Positions 7,401 to 14,008 of a stretch of 14,008 nucleotides of DNA are shown here, piece after piece. Under the pieces are notes generated by a model that saw only the letters and a list, made by a program, of their open reading frames with translations, searched no databases and was not told where the DNA came from. Both the position numbers and the translations under genes were made by a program. The stretch's first letter is position 1. Each line of letters starts with the position of its first letter. Location: contig NZ_CALHWC010000220.1 in assembly GCF_938036805.1 (NCBI RefSeq), positions 1-14,008 of the forward strand. The letters are read 5' to 3'. The stretch is from an uncultured Streptococcus sp. GTDB lineage: Bacteria > Bacillota > Bacilli > Lactobacillales > Streptococcaceae.

Positions 7401-8871
7401 TATTCCTTCGGAACAGGATCAGCGGATGCTAGAGTTCGATTTAGAAGAATTTAGTCACAGTATCATTTATGCTTCTCCAGGATTTGGGAAGTCACAAGCG
7501 CTTCAAACATTAGTCATGAATTTTGCTAGACTTAATAAACCAGATCAAATACATTTTAATTTATTTGATTTTGGGACGAATGGACTATTCCCTCTGAAAG
7601 GATTACCACATGTGGCAGATATTGCTACATTAGATGATGCAGAAAAACTAATAAAGTTCCTTAAAAGTTTACAAAAGGAAATACAAAAACGACGGGATTT
7701 ATTGGCTGAATATGGAGTCACTTCTATTGAACAGTATGAGCAGAAGACAGGACAATCTTTACCATTTGTTTTGAATATTGTTGACTCTTATGATACTGTA
7801 CGTGATCATCCGCTTGAAAGCTCTGTTGAATCTGCTTTTCATCAGGTACTGCGTGAGGGAGCGAGCCTAGGTATTTATTTGATAGCAACAGTTCTCCGAA
7901 ATACTAGTATGAAATTAAGTATGAGAAGCAATTTTGCTACACAGTTTGTTCTATATTTGGTAGATAAGGACTCCAAAAAAGATCTTATTGGTTTTGATGC
8001 TCTGGCTGATCAAGTTGTTCCTGGTCGCGGTCAGATTAGATTTGAGGAACCAATTCGTTTTCAAGTGTACCTTGCAACGGAAGGAGGTTCAAATCTTGAG
8101 AGACTGCAGAGTTTAGAAAATGCTATTGAATCAATGGACAAGTCATGGAATGGATCCAGACCCGAAGCTATCCCGATGCTGGCTAATGAGATTACATTTG
8201 AAGAATTTGAAAATGATGTAGCTGTTCAAGAAGAACGGGAGAGATTCAATATTCCAATTGGTTATGATAAAGAAACAACAATGATTCGCTCTATTGAACC
8301 AATGAATTATGACTTTATTCTTCTCATGGATGACACTCCTTCTCAAACATATAGTATTGAGCGAGCAATATTGTCAGCTTTTTCAGAGTTTTCTGGGAAA
8401 ATGGACCGTGTAGTGGTTGATACGGATGGACGTTTTGCCGGTATGAATGAATATTTTGACACTAGAATTGATGAGGCGAATATTAGCCAATTCCTTGGTG
8501 AACTCTTAGGAATCATCCAATCTGGTAAGCGTAGAGAGCAACCAATGTTTGTTTATCTTCCAGATATACACTTAACTGGAGATAAGATTGTGTTGACGGA
8601 TAAAGATGTAAATACTTTGTTCACCAAATCTTCGGTAGTTAACATCCATTTAATTTTCCATGGTTATCAAAGCAGCATAGTTAGTAAATTTACACCATTC
8701 TTCAAGCGACTTCGACAAAATGTTCCGATGGGAACGTTTGGTACTACCTTTAATGAACAAAAGGTCGTACCAGGTCGTACTCAATACAATGAGCCCTTGG
8801 TGGAACTTAATGAAACACAGTTCTTCGTTGGTAGAAGTGTTCATCGCCTGAGAATAGCGCAAGATAAGTAG
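4432..8871 (+). CDS. essC: Type VIIb secretion ATPase EssC (FtsK/SpoIIIE family)
   Basis: The product is 1479 residues from ATG 4432. I chose this ATG because it gives an ATGAGTAG 8-nt overlap with essB, like the esaB/essB junction, with AGGTG 9 nt upstream. GTG 4420 would add four residues. The order is two N-terminal FHA domains (about 10-185), two membrane helices (about 231-253 and 256-277), a linker domain, and then three P-loop domains. D1 has intact Walker A GTTGSGKS (666-673) and Walker B FLISDEFAEL (about 779-788). D2 has Walker A ASPGFGKS (1014-1021) and a Walker B-like VLNIVDSYD. D3 (about 1290 onward) has MDDTPSQTYS where a P-loop should be, so it probably does not bind ATP canonically. 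EssC is the membrane motor that recognises and drives export of EsxA/LXG substrates, and its C-terminus varies between strains and sets effector specificity. The gene is full length with no disruption. Confidence 0.97.
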   Translation: MSRDDKSFFHNTEKNLVSGKMLGQLKVVIFSERLSILTFMEGTNAEEQGFSFYMKDGNIYADEKELIMGKNTIENKTVFVIEEERNIFVSYISPPNEDFIISKDQEANLLICSKAYILFSNGKVYLYPNDSVCYLNERLISSDIISEFKQGDSIFIENYFIEFLDNQWQISSFFEKAIFNSQTVLLQERKSIYQSNFPVYRRSPRILPTIYDKRQRIEKPKNPPTKPKNAIWRAIVPPLGMFALSGLVVVLMGRNAIMMLSMGGMSVLTAAFSITSYFTDKKEYKQKKITRLEDYEAYLLQQVSTLHKHYIEERNILFYQQPNIETLIEMIMRYDERLYERLPFNEDFMTVSLGLGDIDSQLQIDYQTDFLTKDKLTIFSQDLLKTYEKQKSVPVTTTLTQNIIGLVAQHDIGQLFLQQLLLQIAAFHSYHDVIFVNLTSQEDYDQIWKKWRFLPHFLLPMINVRGFVHDDRTKDAVLTSLYQVLQSRFQEKDQKERTYLPQIVIVISDDRLLSGHAINESLSRADLASFGVTVIWVKESRRQLPETVTTLIDLRSRDTATLINNRGIYVNQAFTPYPLVDNYEGAVRRLSNLIHEETQKNALPDAITFLELYNAEQVEDLNISSRWARGDTSKSLAVPLGVRGKDDIVYLNLHERAHGPHGLVAGTTGSGKSEILQSYILSLALNFSPEDIGFLPIDFKGGGMANLFKDLPHLMGVITNLDGAGIQRALASIKAELQKRQRLFGRFGVNHINGYTKLYKEGRTGIEGDFPTEPLPHLFLISDEFAELKQNEPEFMTELVTAARIGRSLGIHLILATQKPSGVVNDQIWSNSRFKLALKVAEKADSNEIIKTPDAASITQPGRAYLQVGNNEIYELFQSAWSGARYAPKAKASTEEVDNRLWVINELGQYELATTDLSYLDEEMVSRDADNDETELDAVVDYIAQYAKSVNLCMPTKPWLPPLNEDIPSPILTANWGDKKLHKAPFALMDIPSEQDQRMLEFDLEEFSHSIIYASPGFGKSQALQTLVMNFARLNKPDQIHFNLFDFGTNGLFPLKGLPHVADIATLDDAEKLIKFLKSLQKEIQKRRDLLAEYGVTSIEQYEQKTGQSLPFVLNIVDSYDTVRDHPLESSVESAFHQVLREGASLGIYLIATVLRNTSMKLSMRSNFATQFVLYLVDKDSKKDLIGFDALADQVVPGRGQIRFEEPIRFQVYLATEGGSNLERLQSLENAIESMDKSWNGSRPEAIPMLANEITFEEFENDVAVQEERERFNIPIGYDKETTMIRSIEPMNYDFILLMDDTPSQTYSIERAILSAFSEFSGKMDRVVVDTDGRFAGMNEYFDTRIDEANISQFLGELLGIIQSGKRREQPMFVYLPDIHLTGDKIVLTDKDVNTLFTKSSVVNIHLIFHGYQSSIVSKFTPFFKRLRQNVPMGTFGTTFNEQKVVPGRTQYNEPLVELNETQFFVGRSVHRLRIAQDK

Positions 8872-8883
8872 TTACAAAAAGTT

Positions 8884-8912
8884 TTCATAATAAGTCTTGA
8901 ATGTGCTATAAT
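8884..8912 (+). promoter_or_regulatory. Promoter for esaA
   Basis: TTCATA (8884-8889, 4 of 6 matches to the -35 consensus) is followed 17 nt later by TATAAT (8907-8912). TGC at 8904-8906 directly precedes the hexamer and makes it an extended -10. The promoter lies in the 109-nt gap between the essC stop and the chosen esaA start, where no terminator is seen. esaA can therefore be transcribed both by readthrough and on its own. Confidence 0.75.
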
Positions 8913-8964
8913 AGACAGAGAGATTCTTGTTAACAAGTAACGATGATGCGACTAAAATCAATTT

Positions 8965-8970
8965 AGGAGA
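8965..8970 (+). promoter_or_regulatory. Ribosome binding site that decides the esaA start
   Basis: AGGAGA, 10 nt before ATG 8981, is the only good Shine-Dalgarno here. The alternative in-frame TTG at 8927 has none and lies only about 8 nt from the expected transcription start. Confidence 0.75.
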
Positions 8971-8980
8971 AAGAATTATA

Positions 8981-11725
8981 ATGAGTCTAAAAAAAGAAAA
9001 AAAACATTTGTTTGGAAAAGTGTTAATTATTTTATGCTTGATGCTTACTGTGGGAGTTCTTATCTATGTAAGTAAATCAGATAGTTTTTCTTTTATTTTA
9101 GGAACTAAGGAAAAAACACATCTTCGAATTGGAATTGTCAATCAAGATGAGGGTGAGCAATTAAATAGTGTCCAATATAATTTTGGAGATGATTTTACAA
9201 AATTACTAGCGAAGGATGAGAAAAAAGAGGCGAGTTGGAAAGTCCTATCTAGGAATCAAGCAGAAAGCCAGTACAAGGATGATTCACTTGAAGCTATCAT
9301 TTACATACCTAAAGATTTCTCGCACAATATATTGCAATTGTCAAGTTTTAATCCTGAAAAGGCCAAAATAACGTATAAGGTAAAAGATTCTGTAAAAAAA
9401 GAGCAGTCTCTTGAAATGGCTCAACAAGTCGGGGATTATGTTAATAGCTTGAATCAGAAAACCATTCGTCTATATTTTACAAGTGTCATTAATAATCTTG
9501 ATGATGCCAAACTTCGGATGAAAACAATTGTTGATGATGAATCAGATGTGTATAGTTCCTTATCTACTTCAATCTTTCAACCTGCTGATAGGAGTATTAA
9601 ATCAATAGATTCCATTCCTTCGATCGCACAGAGTGTTCAGTCTTCTAATAGAGCATTTGAACAATCAACGTCAAGTTTCAAAACCTCAACCTCTGATTTG
9701 TTGAAAAAAAATTCGGAGTCCTTACTCGGTCAAGCAGATCCAATTTTAAAGTACAAACAAGTTCAATCACAGGTTGCTAATCACAATGCTCGAGTCGCAG
9801 GAAATTCTATTAAGAATCAATATGATAAAGATAATGAATTGTATCTAACCCTTTATAGAAATTCAATGAATTATTTGCATCTTTTCAAAAATACAGACTC
9901 CTCTACTGATCCAGATAATTCAGAACCTTATTTTAAACGTTTAGCTCAGCGTATAAATAGTTATAATGAGAAGATGAAGCAATATCAAGCGCAGATAGAG
10001 CAGTCTCGAAAAGAACTAGGCTCCATTCGGAGCTCTCTTGAGGAGTCTCGTAGACAAATATCTCAGAACTATTTTGACGGTAAAGAAATTGATACATCGA
10101 CCTTAGGAAGTGATGAGGCAGCGATTTTAAAAGCAGTCAGTGATGAAGCAGATCAAAATAGTGTAAGACAAGCTTTAGCTAAGCAGGTTGTTAATACTTT
10201 ATCAGATTCAGATGAATTGCCCATAGATTATACTAATCAAGTAGATAGCACGATTGCTTCTATTAGTGTTAATCCTAGTGATTATGGAATCTTATTTAAT
10301 AAACTAAAAGAGTTTGGAGCTTTAACAGATGGACAAATCAATTCATATTACGCAAAATTAAGCCTATTGTCGAAATATGCGAGCATTAAAGGTAGGACTA
10401 CTGGTTCGATGCCAGGCTATACGTTTATAACAGTAGCTAATGATGTGTTGCCACCTACAGAGACTCAAACGGTTACAATGACTCATGTTTATCCTGAGCT
10501 CTCTTCTGCAGGAACTGGAGCTAAGAAATATATTGAAACTCCTATTCGTGTGACAAATGTACGTGTTAAGGGTGCCAAGGGAGCCACAGTAGTCCCAAGC
10601 GTTGATAAGATTTCAGCACCGACTACCCTCCAACTTCAAATTCAACTTTCTCCTAATTATGGACTGAATACTATTATGTTTGAACTTGAAATTGGTAGCG
10701 AAAGAATTCCTTTAGAGTATAGTTTCTTTTATGATGATAATAAAGGAAATGTTGCGTTAGTAAAGAAAGATTTATCCCATATTTTTGACCAACTATCTCG
10801 AATTGATATAGCGTCGACTATGGTTAAGAATTTATATGGTAGCCCAACATCATCGTATAACAATGTTGACATAGCTAATCCAGCGAGTGACTCAGTTGCG
10901 AAGATGTATGGGAACATTTCACCATCATCTGTAGCGGATAAGTTGCAACAGAAAGATGTGGATCAATATAGACAGTCAGGAATTGACCTATATGTTAAAT
11001 TAAGTGTAGAGATAAATAGACTTCAGGCAAATATAGCCTCTCTTCCTCAGCTGGCAAAAGAAGAATTACCTAGCAATTATTTTGCAACAATTGTTAAAGA
11101 CTTAGGCGATTGGCACCAAGAGGCGTCTAATAAGTTGAATGAGGAGTATGAGAAGTGGAAAAAAAATGGCCCAGAGCTTTTAGAGATTTCTCCAACAAGT
11201 TCAGGTGACGGTTTGTCAAATAGTAGACTTTATACAACAGATGATAGTAGTAATAGTCTATTGGATATTGTTACAAAACTTGCCTCTAATACTCGAAACA
11301 CTTCTGATACAATCATCTCTAATGGGAACACAATTGGATCTATGGATACGCAATTTAATACTTTAGCAGAGCAAGCTAAAAGAGTTCAAGGAGAAGTGAA
11401 GGAAGTTCATCAGCAGACGGAATCACTTATTAAGAATCAGGCTAAGAATGTTGAAGATAGTACTGAATTTAATAAGAACTTTCAAGGGGTACTATCAAAT
11501 GCTCGTTCGAACGGAACCGATAACCAAGCTGTTTTAAACTTCTTGTCTAATCCAGTTGTAACTGAAAAAACCAATCAATCTGGTGTTTTATCAAATACAC
11601 CGATCTGGGTTTATCTACTTGTAATCTTACTTTTAACCAATATTGCGACTGGTCTAACAATTAGAGAGTATGCTCATAGAAAGAAAGAGAAAATAGTTGA
11701 AAAGGAAGAAGAGCACTTCGAATAG
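8981..11725 (+). CDS. esaA: Type VIIb secretion protein EsaA (YueB/Pip-like)
   Basis: The product is 914 residues from ATG 8981, chosen for its ribosome site; the frame is open from TTG 8927. An N-terminal membrane helix (about 11-31) is followed by the conserved YhgE/Pip/EsaA opening, LRIGIVNQDEGEQLNSVQYN, with the companion AIIYIPKDFS motif. A very long extracellular region follows with coiled-coil stretches (for example around MKQYQAQIEQSRKELGSIR) and beta-rich parts. There is one C-terminal helix at about 874-894 (WVYLLVILLLTNIATGLTI) and a charged tail. EsaA/YueB forms an elongated dimeric stalk that spans the cell wall and is part of the T7SSb channel; YueB of B. subtilis is the SPP1 phage receptor. 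B. subtilis YueB and S. aureus EsaA have several C-terminal helices, but only one is visible here. Placement after essC matches the B. subtilis order rather than the S. aureus order. No obvious terminator follows. Confidence 0.93.
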   Translation: MSLKKEKKHLFGKVLIILCLMLTVGVLIYVSKSDSFSFILGTKEKTHLRIGIVNQDEGEQLNSVQYNFGDDFTKLLAKDEKKEASWKVLSRNQAESQYKDDSLEAIIYIPKDFSHNILQLSSFNPEKAKITYKVKDSVKKEQSLEMAQQVGDYVNSLNQKTIRLYFTSVINNLDDAKLRMKTIVDDESDVYSSLSTSIFQPADRSIKSIDSIPSIAQSVQSSNRAFEQSTSSFKTSTSDLLKKNSESLLGQADPILKYKQVQSQVANHNARVAGNSIKNQYDKDNELYLTLYRNSMNYLHLFKNTDSSTDPDNSEPYFKRLAQRINSYNEKMKQYQAQIEQSRKELGSIRSSLEESRRQISQNYFDGKEIDTSTLGSDEAAILKAVSDEADQNSVRQALAKQVVNTLSDSDELPIDYTNQVDSTIASISVNPSDYGILFNKLKEFGALTDGQINSYYAKLSLLSKYASIKGRTTGSMPGYTFITVANDVLPPTETQTVTMTHVYPELSSAGTGAKKYIETPIRVTNVRVKGAKGATVVPSVDKISAPTTLQLQIQLSPNYGLNTIMFELEIGSERIPLEYSFFYDDNKGNVALVKKDLSHIFDQLSRIDIASTMVKNLYGSPTSSYNNVDIANPASDSVAKMYGNISPSSVADKLQQKDVDQYRQSGIDLYVKLSVEINRLQANIASLPQLAKEELPSNYFATIVKDLGDWHQEASNKLNEEYEKWKKNGPELLEISPTSSGDGLSNSRLYTTDDSSNSLLDIVTKLASNTRNTSDTIISNGNTIGSMDTQFNTLAEQAKRVQGEVKEVHQQTESLIKNQAKNVEDSTEFNKNFQGVLSNARSNGTDNQAVLNFLSNPVVTEKTNQSGVLSNTPIWVYLLVILLLTNIATGLTIREYAHRKKEKIVEKEEEHFE

Positions 11726-11794
11726 ATAAGAATTATTTTCTCATTAAACCTTACAAAATTGTCAGGAAAAAGTGCTTTTACAAAGGGATTTCCA

Positions 11795-11823
11795 TTGTTT
11801 TCCTTTCTTAAATTTGGTATAAT
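11795..11823 (+). promoter_or_regulatory. Promoter of the micropeptide unit
   Basis: TTGTTT (11795-11800), a 17-nt spacer and TATAAT (11818-11823) with TGG immediately before it form a strong extended -10 promoter. Transcription should begin near 11830. Confidence 0.8.
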
Positions 11824-11829
11824 AAAGGT

Positions 11830-11928
11830 GAATCCAGAGGCAGGCTAGAAAGGAAAAAATCGGGAACGAAACAGCCGCCGATGGTCGCTTTGCACATTGC
11901 AGTTTGAAATAAGGAGAGGAGGTTTATC
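11830..11928 (+). ncRNA. Structured 5' leader of the micropeptide mRNA, possible cis-regulatory RNA
   Basis: About 100 nt lie between the promoter and the start codon. CCA (11834-11836) pairs with TGG (11882-11884). GA (11837-11838) faces GA (11880-11881) as tandem G-A pairs. GGC (11839-11841) pairs with GCC (11877-11879). A11842 bulges, and GGCT (11843-11846) pairs with AGCC (11873-11876). The stem closes a 26-nt purine-rich loop. A small TGCA/TGCA hairpin follows around 11891-11902, and then the ribosome site. I match it to no known riboswitch family. The fold was drawn by eye. Confidence 0.4.
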
Positions 11929-12069
11929 ATGTCTTTGTCTGCCTTATTTGAAGTATCGATAGCTATTTTGGGTGTGGCCTCTGCTGGCTACCTCATCTAT
12001 GCCTATTATGAGTTTCTAAAAGATATAGCTCATATGGAGAAAGTACATCATTTTCATCACGGAGGTTGA
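11929..12069 (+). CDS. 46-residue single-helix membrane peptide with His-rich tail
   Basis: This small gene starts at ATG 11929 behind an unusually strong double ribosome site, AAGGAGAGGAGG (11911-11922), with 6 nt spacing. The product has one hydrophobic helix at about residues 6-27 (LFEVSIAILGVASAGYLIYA), an aromatic/charged stretch YYEFLKDIAHMEK, and the tail VHHFHHGG. It has its own promoter and terminator, and the stop codon lies inside the terminator stem, so the unit is monocistronic and about 270 nt long. The layout argues for a real expressed peptide rather than a chance frame. No family is recognised. A small regulatory or metal-responsive membrane peptide is possible because of the histidines, but there is no direct support. 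It shares nothing obvious with the secretion genes upstream or with rel downstream. Confidence 0.7.
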   Translation: MSLSALFEVSIAILGVASAGYLIYAYYEFLKDIAHMEKVHHFHHGG

Positions 12070-12096
12070 GACAAATGTGTCTCGGCCTCGCTTTTT
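12062..12096 (+). terminator. Strong Rho-independent terminator overlapping the micropeptide stop
   Basis: GAGGTTGAGACA (12062-12073) pairs with TGTCTCGGCCTC (12078-12089) over 12 positions, two of them G-T in DNA terms, with a 4-nt loop. GC and TTTTT follow. The micropeptide stop TGA (12067-12069) is within the left arm. Confidence 0.88.
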
Positions 12097-12287
12097 ATTA
12101 GAAAGAGATCCTTGAGGTTGTAGCTGCTTACTCAATAGCCATGGATTGTTGAACAAGCTCGTGGGGCTGGGACTATTTGTAAGGTCTGGGAAAGCTTTTA
12201 AAGCTGTGCTCAGAAACAGGGAGTCAAGCTGGATGTTTGAAACTTTAGTGCTATCCTACCGCTTCCTTGATATTCTAGTCCTCTTGG

Positions 12288-12316
12288 TTTTCATATTGAT
12301 TTAAAAATGTTAAAAT
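12288..12316 (+). promoter_or_regulatory. Probable rel promoter
   Basis: TGTTAAAAT (12308-12316) is an extended -10 with hexamer TAAAAT. TTTTCA (12288-12293) is a weak -35 at 17 nt. It places the transcription start about 20 nt before the rel start codon. The stretch 12097-12287 between the terminator and this promoter shows no gene or RNA that I can support. Confidence 0.55.
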
Positions 12317-12342
12317 AGTAGGCAAGAAAGCGGAGAGAGTGC

Positions 12343-14008
12343 ATGCCAAAAGAAGAAAATTTAACGGGGAATCAGGTTGTAGCCCTAACAAAAAAATATT
12401 TAGCTGCAGAGGATGTGGCTTTTGTTCAAAAAGCGTTGATCTATGCGATGGAATGCCATAGCGGGCAGACTCGTAAGTCGGGAGAGCCCTATATCGTCCA
12501 TCCGATTCAAGTGGCAGGAATTTTAGCTAAGCTCAAGCTGGATGCTGTTTCAGTAGCCTGTGGTTTTTTGCATGATGTTGTAGAGGATACGGCGGCGACC
12601 TTGGACGATCTGGAGCGGGAATTCGGCCATGATGTGCGCGTGATTGTGGATGGTGTGACCAAGCTTGGGAAAGTCAAATACAAGTCTCACGAAGAACAGT
12701 TGGCGGAAAATCATCGCAAGATGCTCATGGCCATGTCAGAAGACCTTCGAGTGATCTTGGTCAAGCTGGCTGACCGTCTGCATAATATGCGTACTCTGAA
12801 TCATTTACGGCCAGACAAACAAGAGCGAATCTCGCAGGAAACGATGGAAATCTATGCTCCTCTGGCCCATCGTTTGGGGATTTCCAGTGTCAAATGGGAA
12901 TTGGAAGACTTGTCTTTCCGTTATCTCAATCCAACGGAGTTTTATAAAATCTCCCACATGATGAAGGAGAAGCGTCGAGAGCGGGAAGCTCTGGTAGAGG
13001 AAGTTGTCCACAAGATTGAAACCTACGCGGGAGAGCGCAATCTACATGGGAAGATTTATGGTCGTCCCAAGCATATTTACTCCATCTACCGCAAAATGCA
13101 GGACAAGAAGAAGCGGTTTGATGAGATCTACGATCTGATTGCCATTCGTTGCATTTTGAGCACTCACAGTGATGTCTATGCCATGCTGGGCTACATCCAT
13201 GAGCTTTGGAAACCCATGCCTGGTCGTTTCAAGGACTATATTGCCAACCGCAAGGCCAACGGCTATCAGTCTATCCATACGACCGTTTACGGACCTAAAG
13301 GTCCGATTGAGTTTCAGATTCGGACCAAGGAAATGCACGAAGTCGCAGAATACGGGGTCGCTGCTCACTGGGCCTATAAAAAAGGAATGAAGGGTCAGGT
13401 TGACAGCAAGGAATCTGCCATCGGGATGAATTGGATCAAGGAACTGATGGAGTTGCAGAATCAGTCTGGTGATGCTAAGGAATTTGTTGATTCGGTTAAG
13501 GAGAGCTATCTGGCTGAGGAAATCTATGTCTTCACACCGGATGGAGCAGTGCGTTCTTTGCCTAAGGACTCAGGACCCATTGATTTTGCCTATGAGATCC
13601 ATACTAAGGTTGGGGAGAAGGCGACAGGAGCCAAGGTTAATGGCCGCATGGTGCCGCTCAATACCAAGCTGAAGACTGGGGATCAGGTGGAAATCATCAC
13701 CAATGCCAATTCCTTTGGACCGAGCCGTGACTGGCTCAATATCGTCAAGACCAGCAAGGCCAGAAATAAAATCCGTCAATTCTTTAAAAATCAAGACAAG
13801 GAGCTGTCTATTTCTAAAGGGCGGGAGCTTTTACAGGCTCAATTTCAGGAGAATGGTTATGTAGCCAATAAGTACATGGACAAGAAGCACATGGAAGATG
13901 TGCTGCAAAAGACCAGCTATAAGACCGAAGAAGCGCTTTTTGCGGCAATTGGTTTCGGTGAGATTGGTGCCATTAGTATTTTCAACCGCTTGACGGAAAA
14001 AGAGCGCC
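12343..14008 (+). CDS. relA: Bifunctional (p)ppGpp synthetase/hydrolase Rel (partial, 3' end outside window)
   Basis: The first 555 residues are present, of about 740 usual for the family. This long RelA/SpoT homologue makes and degrades the stringent-response alarmones pppGpp and ppGpp. The HD hydrolase domain keeps its metal ligands: H53, H77-D78 (FLHDVVED) and D144 (KLADRLHN). The synthetase domain has GRPKHIYSIYRK at 240-251, D264 in YDLIAIR, the RFKD motif at 295-298 typical of bifunctional enzymes, Y308 in NGYQS, and E323 in IEFQIRT. These are the same positions as in the structurally studied Rel_Seq enzyme. A TGS domain follows from about 392 (EIYVFTPDG to GDQVEIIT), then the start of the helical region. 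The C-terminal zinc-finger/ACT part lies beyond the edge. ATG 12343 has GGAG at 12332-12335, and the N-terminus fits other streptococcal Rel proteins. It appears fully functional as far as visible. Confidence 0.97.
   Translation, partial: MPKEENLTGNQVVALTKKYLAAEDVAFVQKALIYAMECHSGQTRKSGEPYIVHPIQVAGILAKLKLDAVSVACGFLHDVVEDTAATLDDLEREFGHDVRVIVDGVTKLGKVKYKSHEEQLAENHRKMLMAMSEDLRVILVKLADRLHNMRTLNHLRPDKQERISQETMEIYAPLAHRLGISSVKWELEDLSFRYLNPTEFYKISHMMKEKRREREALVEEVVHKIETYAGERNLHGKIYGRPKHIYSIYRKMQDKKKRFDEIYDLIAIRCILSTHSDVYAMLGYIHELWKPMPGRFKDYIANRKANGYQSIHTTVYGPKGPIEFQIRTKEMHEVAEYGVAAHWAYKKGMKGQVDSKESAIGMNWIKELMELQNQSGDAKEFVDSVKESYLAEEIYVFTPDGAVRSLPKDSGPIDFAYEIHTKVGEKATGAKVNGRMVPLNTKLKTGDQVEIITNANSFGPSRDWLNIVKTSKARNKIRQFFKNQDKELSISKGRELLQAQFQENGYVANKYMDKKHMEDVLQKTSYKTEEALFAAIGFGEIGAISIFNRLTEKER

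Noticed and set aside
3780..8862. Short open frames opposite or inside essB and essC
   Set aside because: All fall within strongly supported secretion genes and read as low-complexity or random sequence. They lack start signals.
8927..8980. Upstream TTG start for esaA adding 18 residues
   Set aside because: It has no ribosome site and lies only about 8 nt from the expected transcription start. ATG 8981 has AGGAGA at good spacing and gives a sensible basic N-terminus before the membrane helix.
12097..12287. Possible gene remnant between the micropeptide terminator and rel
   Set aside because: Short readable pieces exist on both strands, but none is long enough or protein-like enough to support a call.
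12805..13794. Long open frames on the minus strand and in other plus frames within rel
   Set aside because: They are antisense or alternate-frame shadows of the well-conserved Rel coding sequence. They have no ribosome sites and no protein-like character.

Overview
The window looks like part of a Streptococcus chromosome. It is a low-GC Gram-positive sequence with extended -10 promoters, strong AGGAGG-type ribosome sites and Rho-independent terminators. At the right edge is a Rel (RelA/SpoT-homologue) protein whose catalytic residues fall at the same numbers as in the streptococcal Rel_Seq enzyme. The species cannot be fixed from this window alone. The middle of the window looks more AT-rich than rel, which fits an accessory island beside a core gene, but I did not compute composition.

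Layout. (1) Positions 1-1840 are the accessory (effector/immunity) side of a type VIIb secretion locus. It holds the tail of a membrane protein followed by a DUF4176 gene and a terminator. Then comes an extended -10 promoter, the wreck of an LXG/glycine-zipper toxin gene, a four-helix membrane protein that may be its immunity protein, a second DUF4176 gene and a second terminator. The membrane-protein/DUF4176 pair is therefore present twice, and the two DUF4176 genes are almost identical at their 3' ends. (2) Positions 1841-2607 carry no intact gene. Inside lies a multiply broken coding sequence (about 1963-2478), and just before the secretion operon there is a 12-bp perfect palindrome. (3) Positions 2608-8871 are a tightly overlapping operon for the membrane machine: essA, esaB, essB, essC. 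(4) Positions 8884-11725 hold esaA with its own extended -10 promoter. (5) Positions 11795-12096 form a compact transcription unit: promoter, about 100 nt of structured leader, a 46-residue His-tailed membrane peptide, and a terminator whose stem contains the stop codon. (6) From 12343 to the right edge is rel, cut by the window end.

How the genes fit together. EssB, EssC, EssA and EsaA are the membrane subunits of the Firmicutes type VII (T7SSb) secretion channel, and EsaB is its small ubiquitin-like cytosolic partner. EssC is the ATPase motor and the site of substrate recognition. The substrate EsxA (WXG100) is not in the window. No intact LXG effector is present either, so the flanking modules look like retained immunity/accessory genes around decayed effectors. 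Rel is a housekeeping (p)ppGpp synthetase/hydrolase with no evident functional tie to the secretion genes.

Most interesting: the orphaned, duplicated membrane-protein/DUF4176 modules beside a toxin remnant; the broken gene upstream of essA; an EsaA with a single C-terminal helix; and the leader-plus-micropeptide unit upstream of rel.
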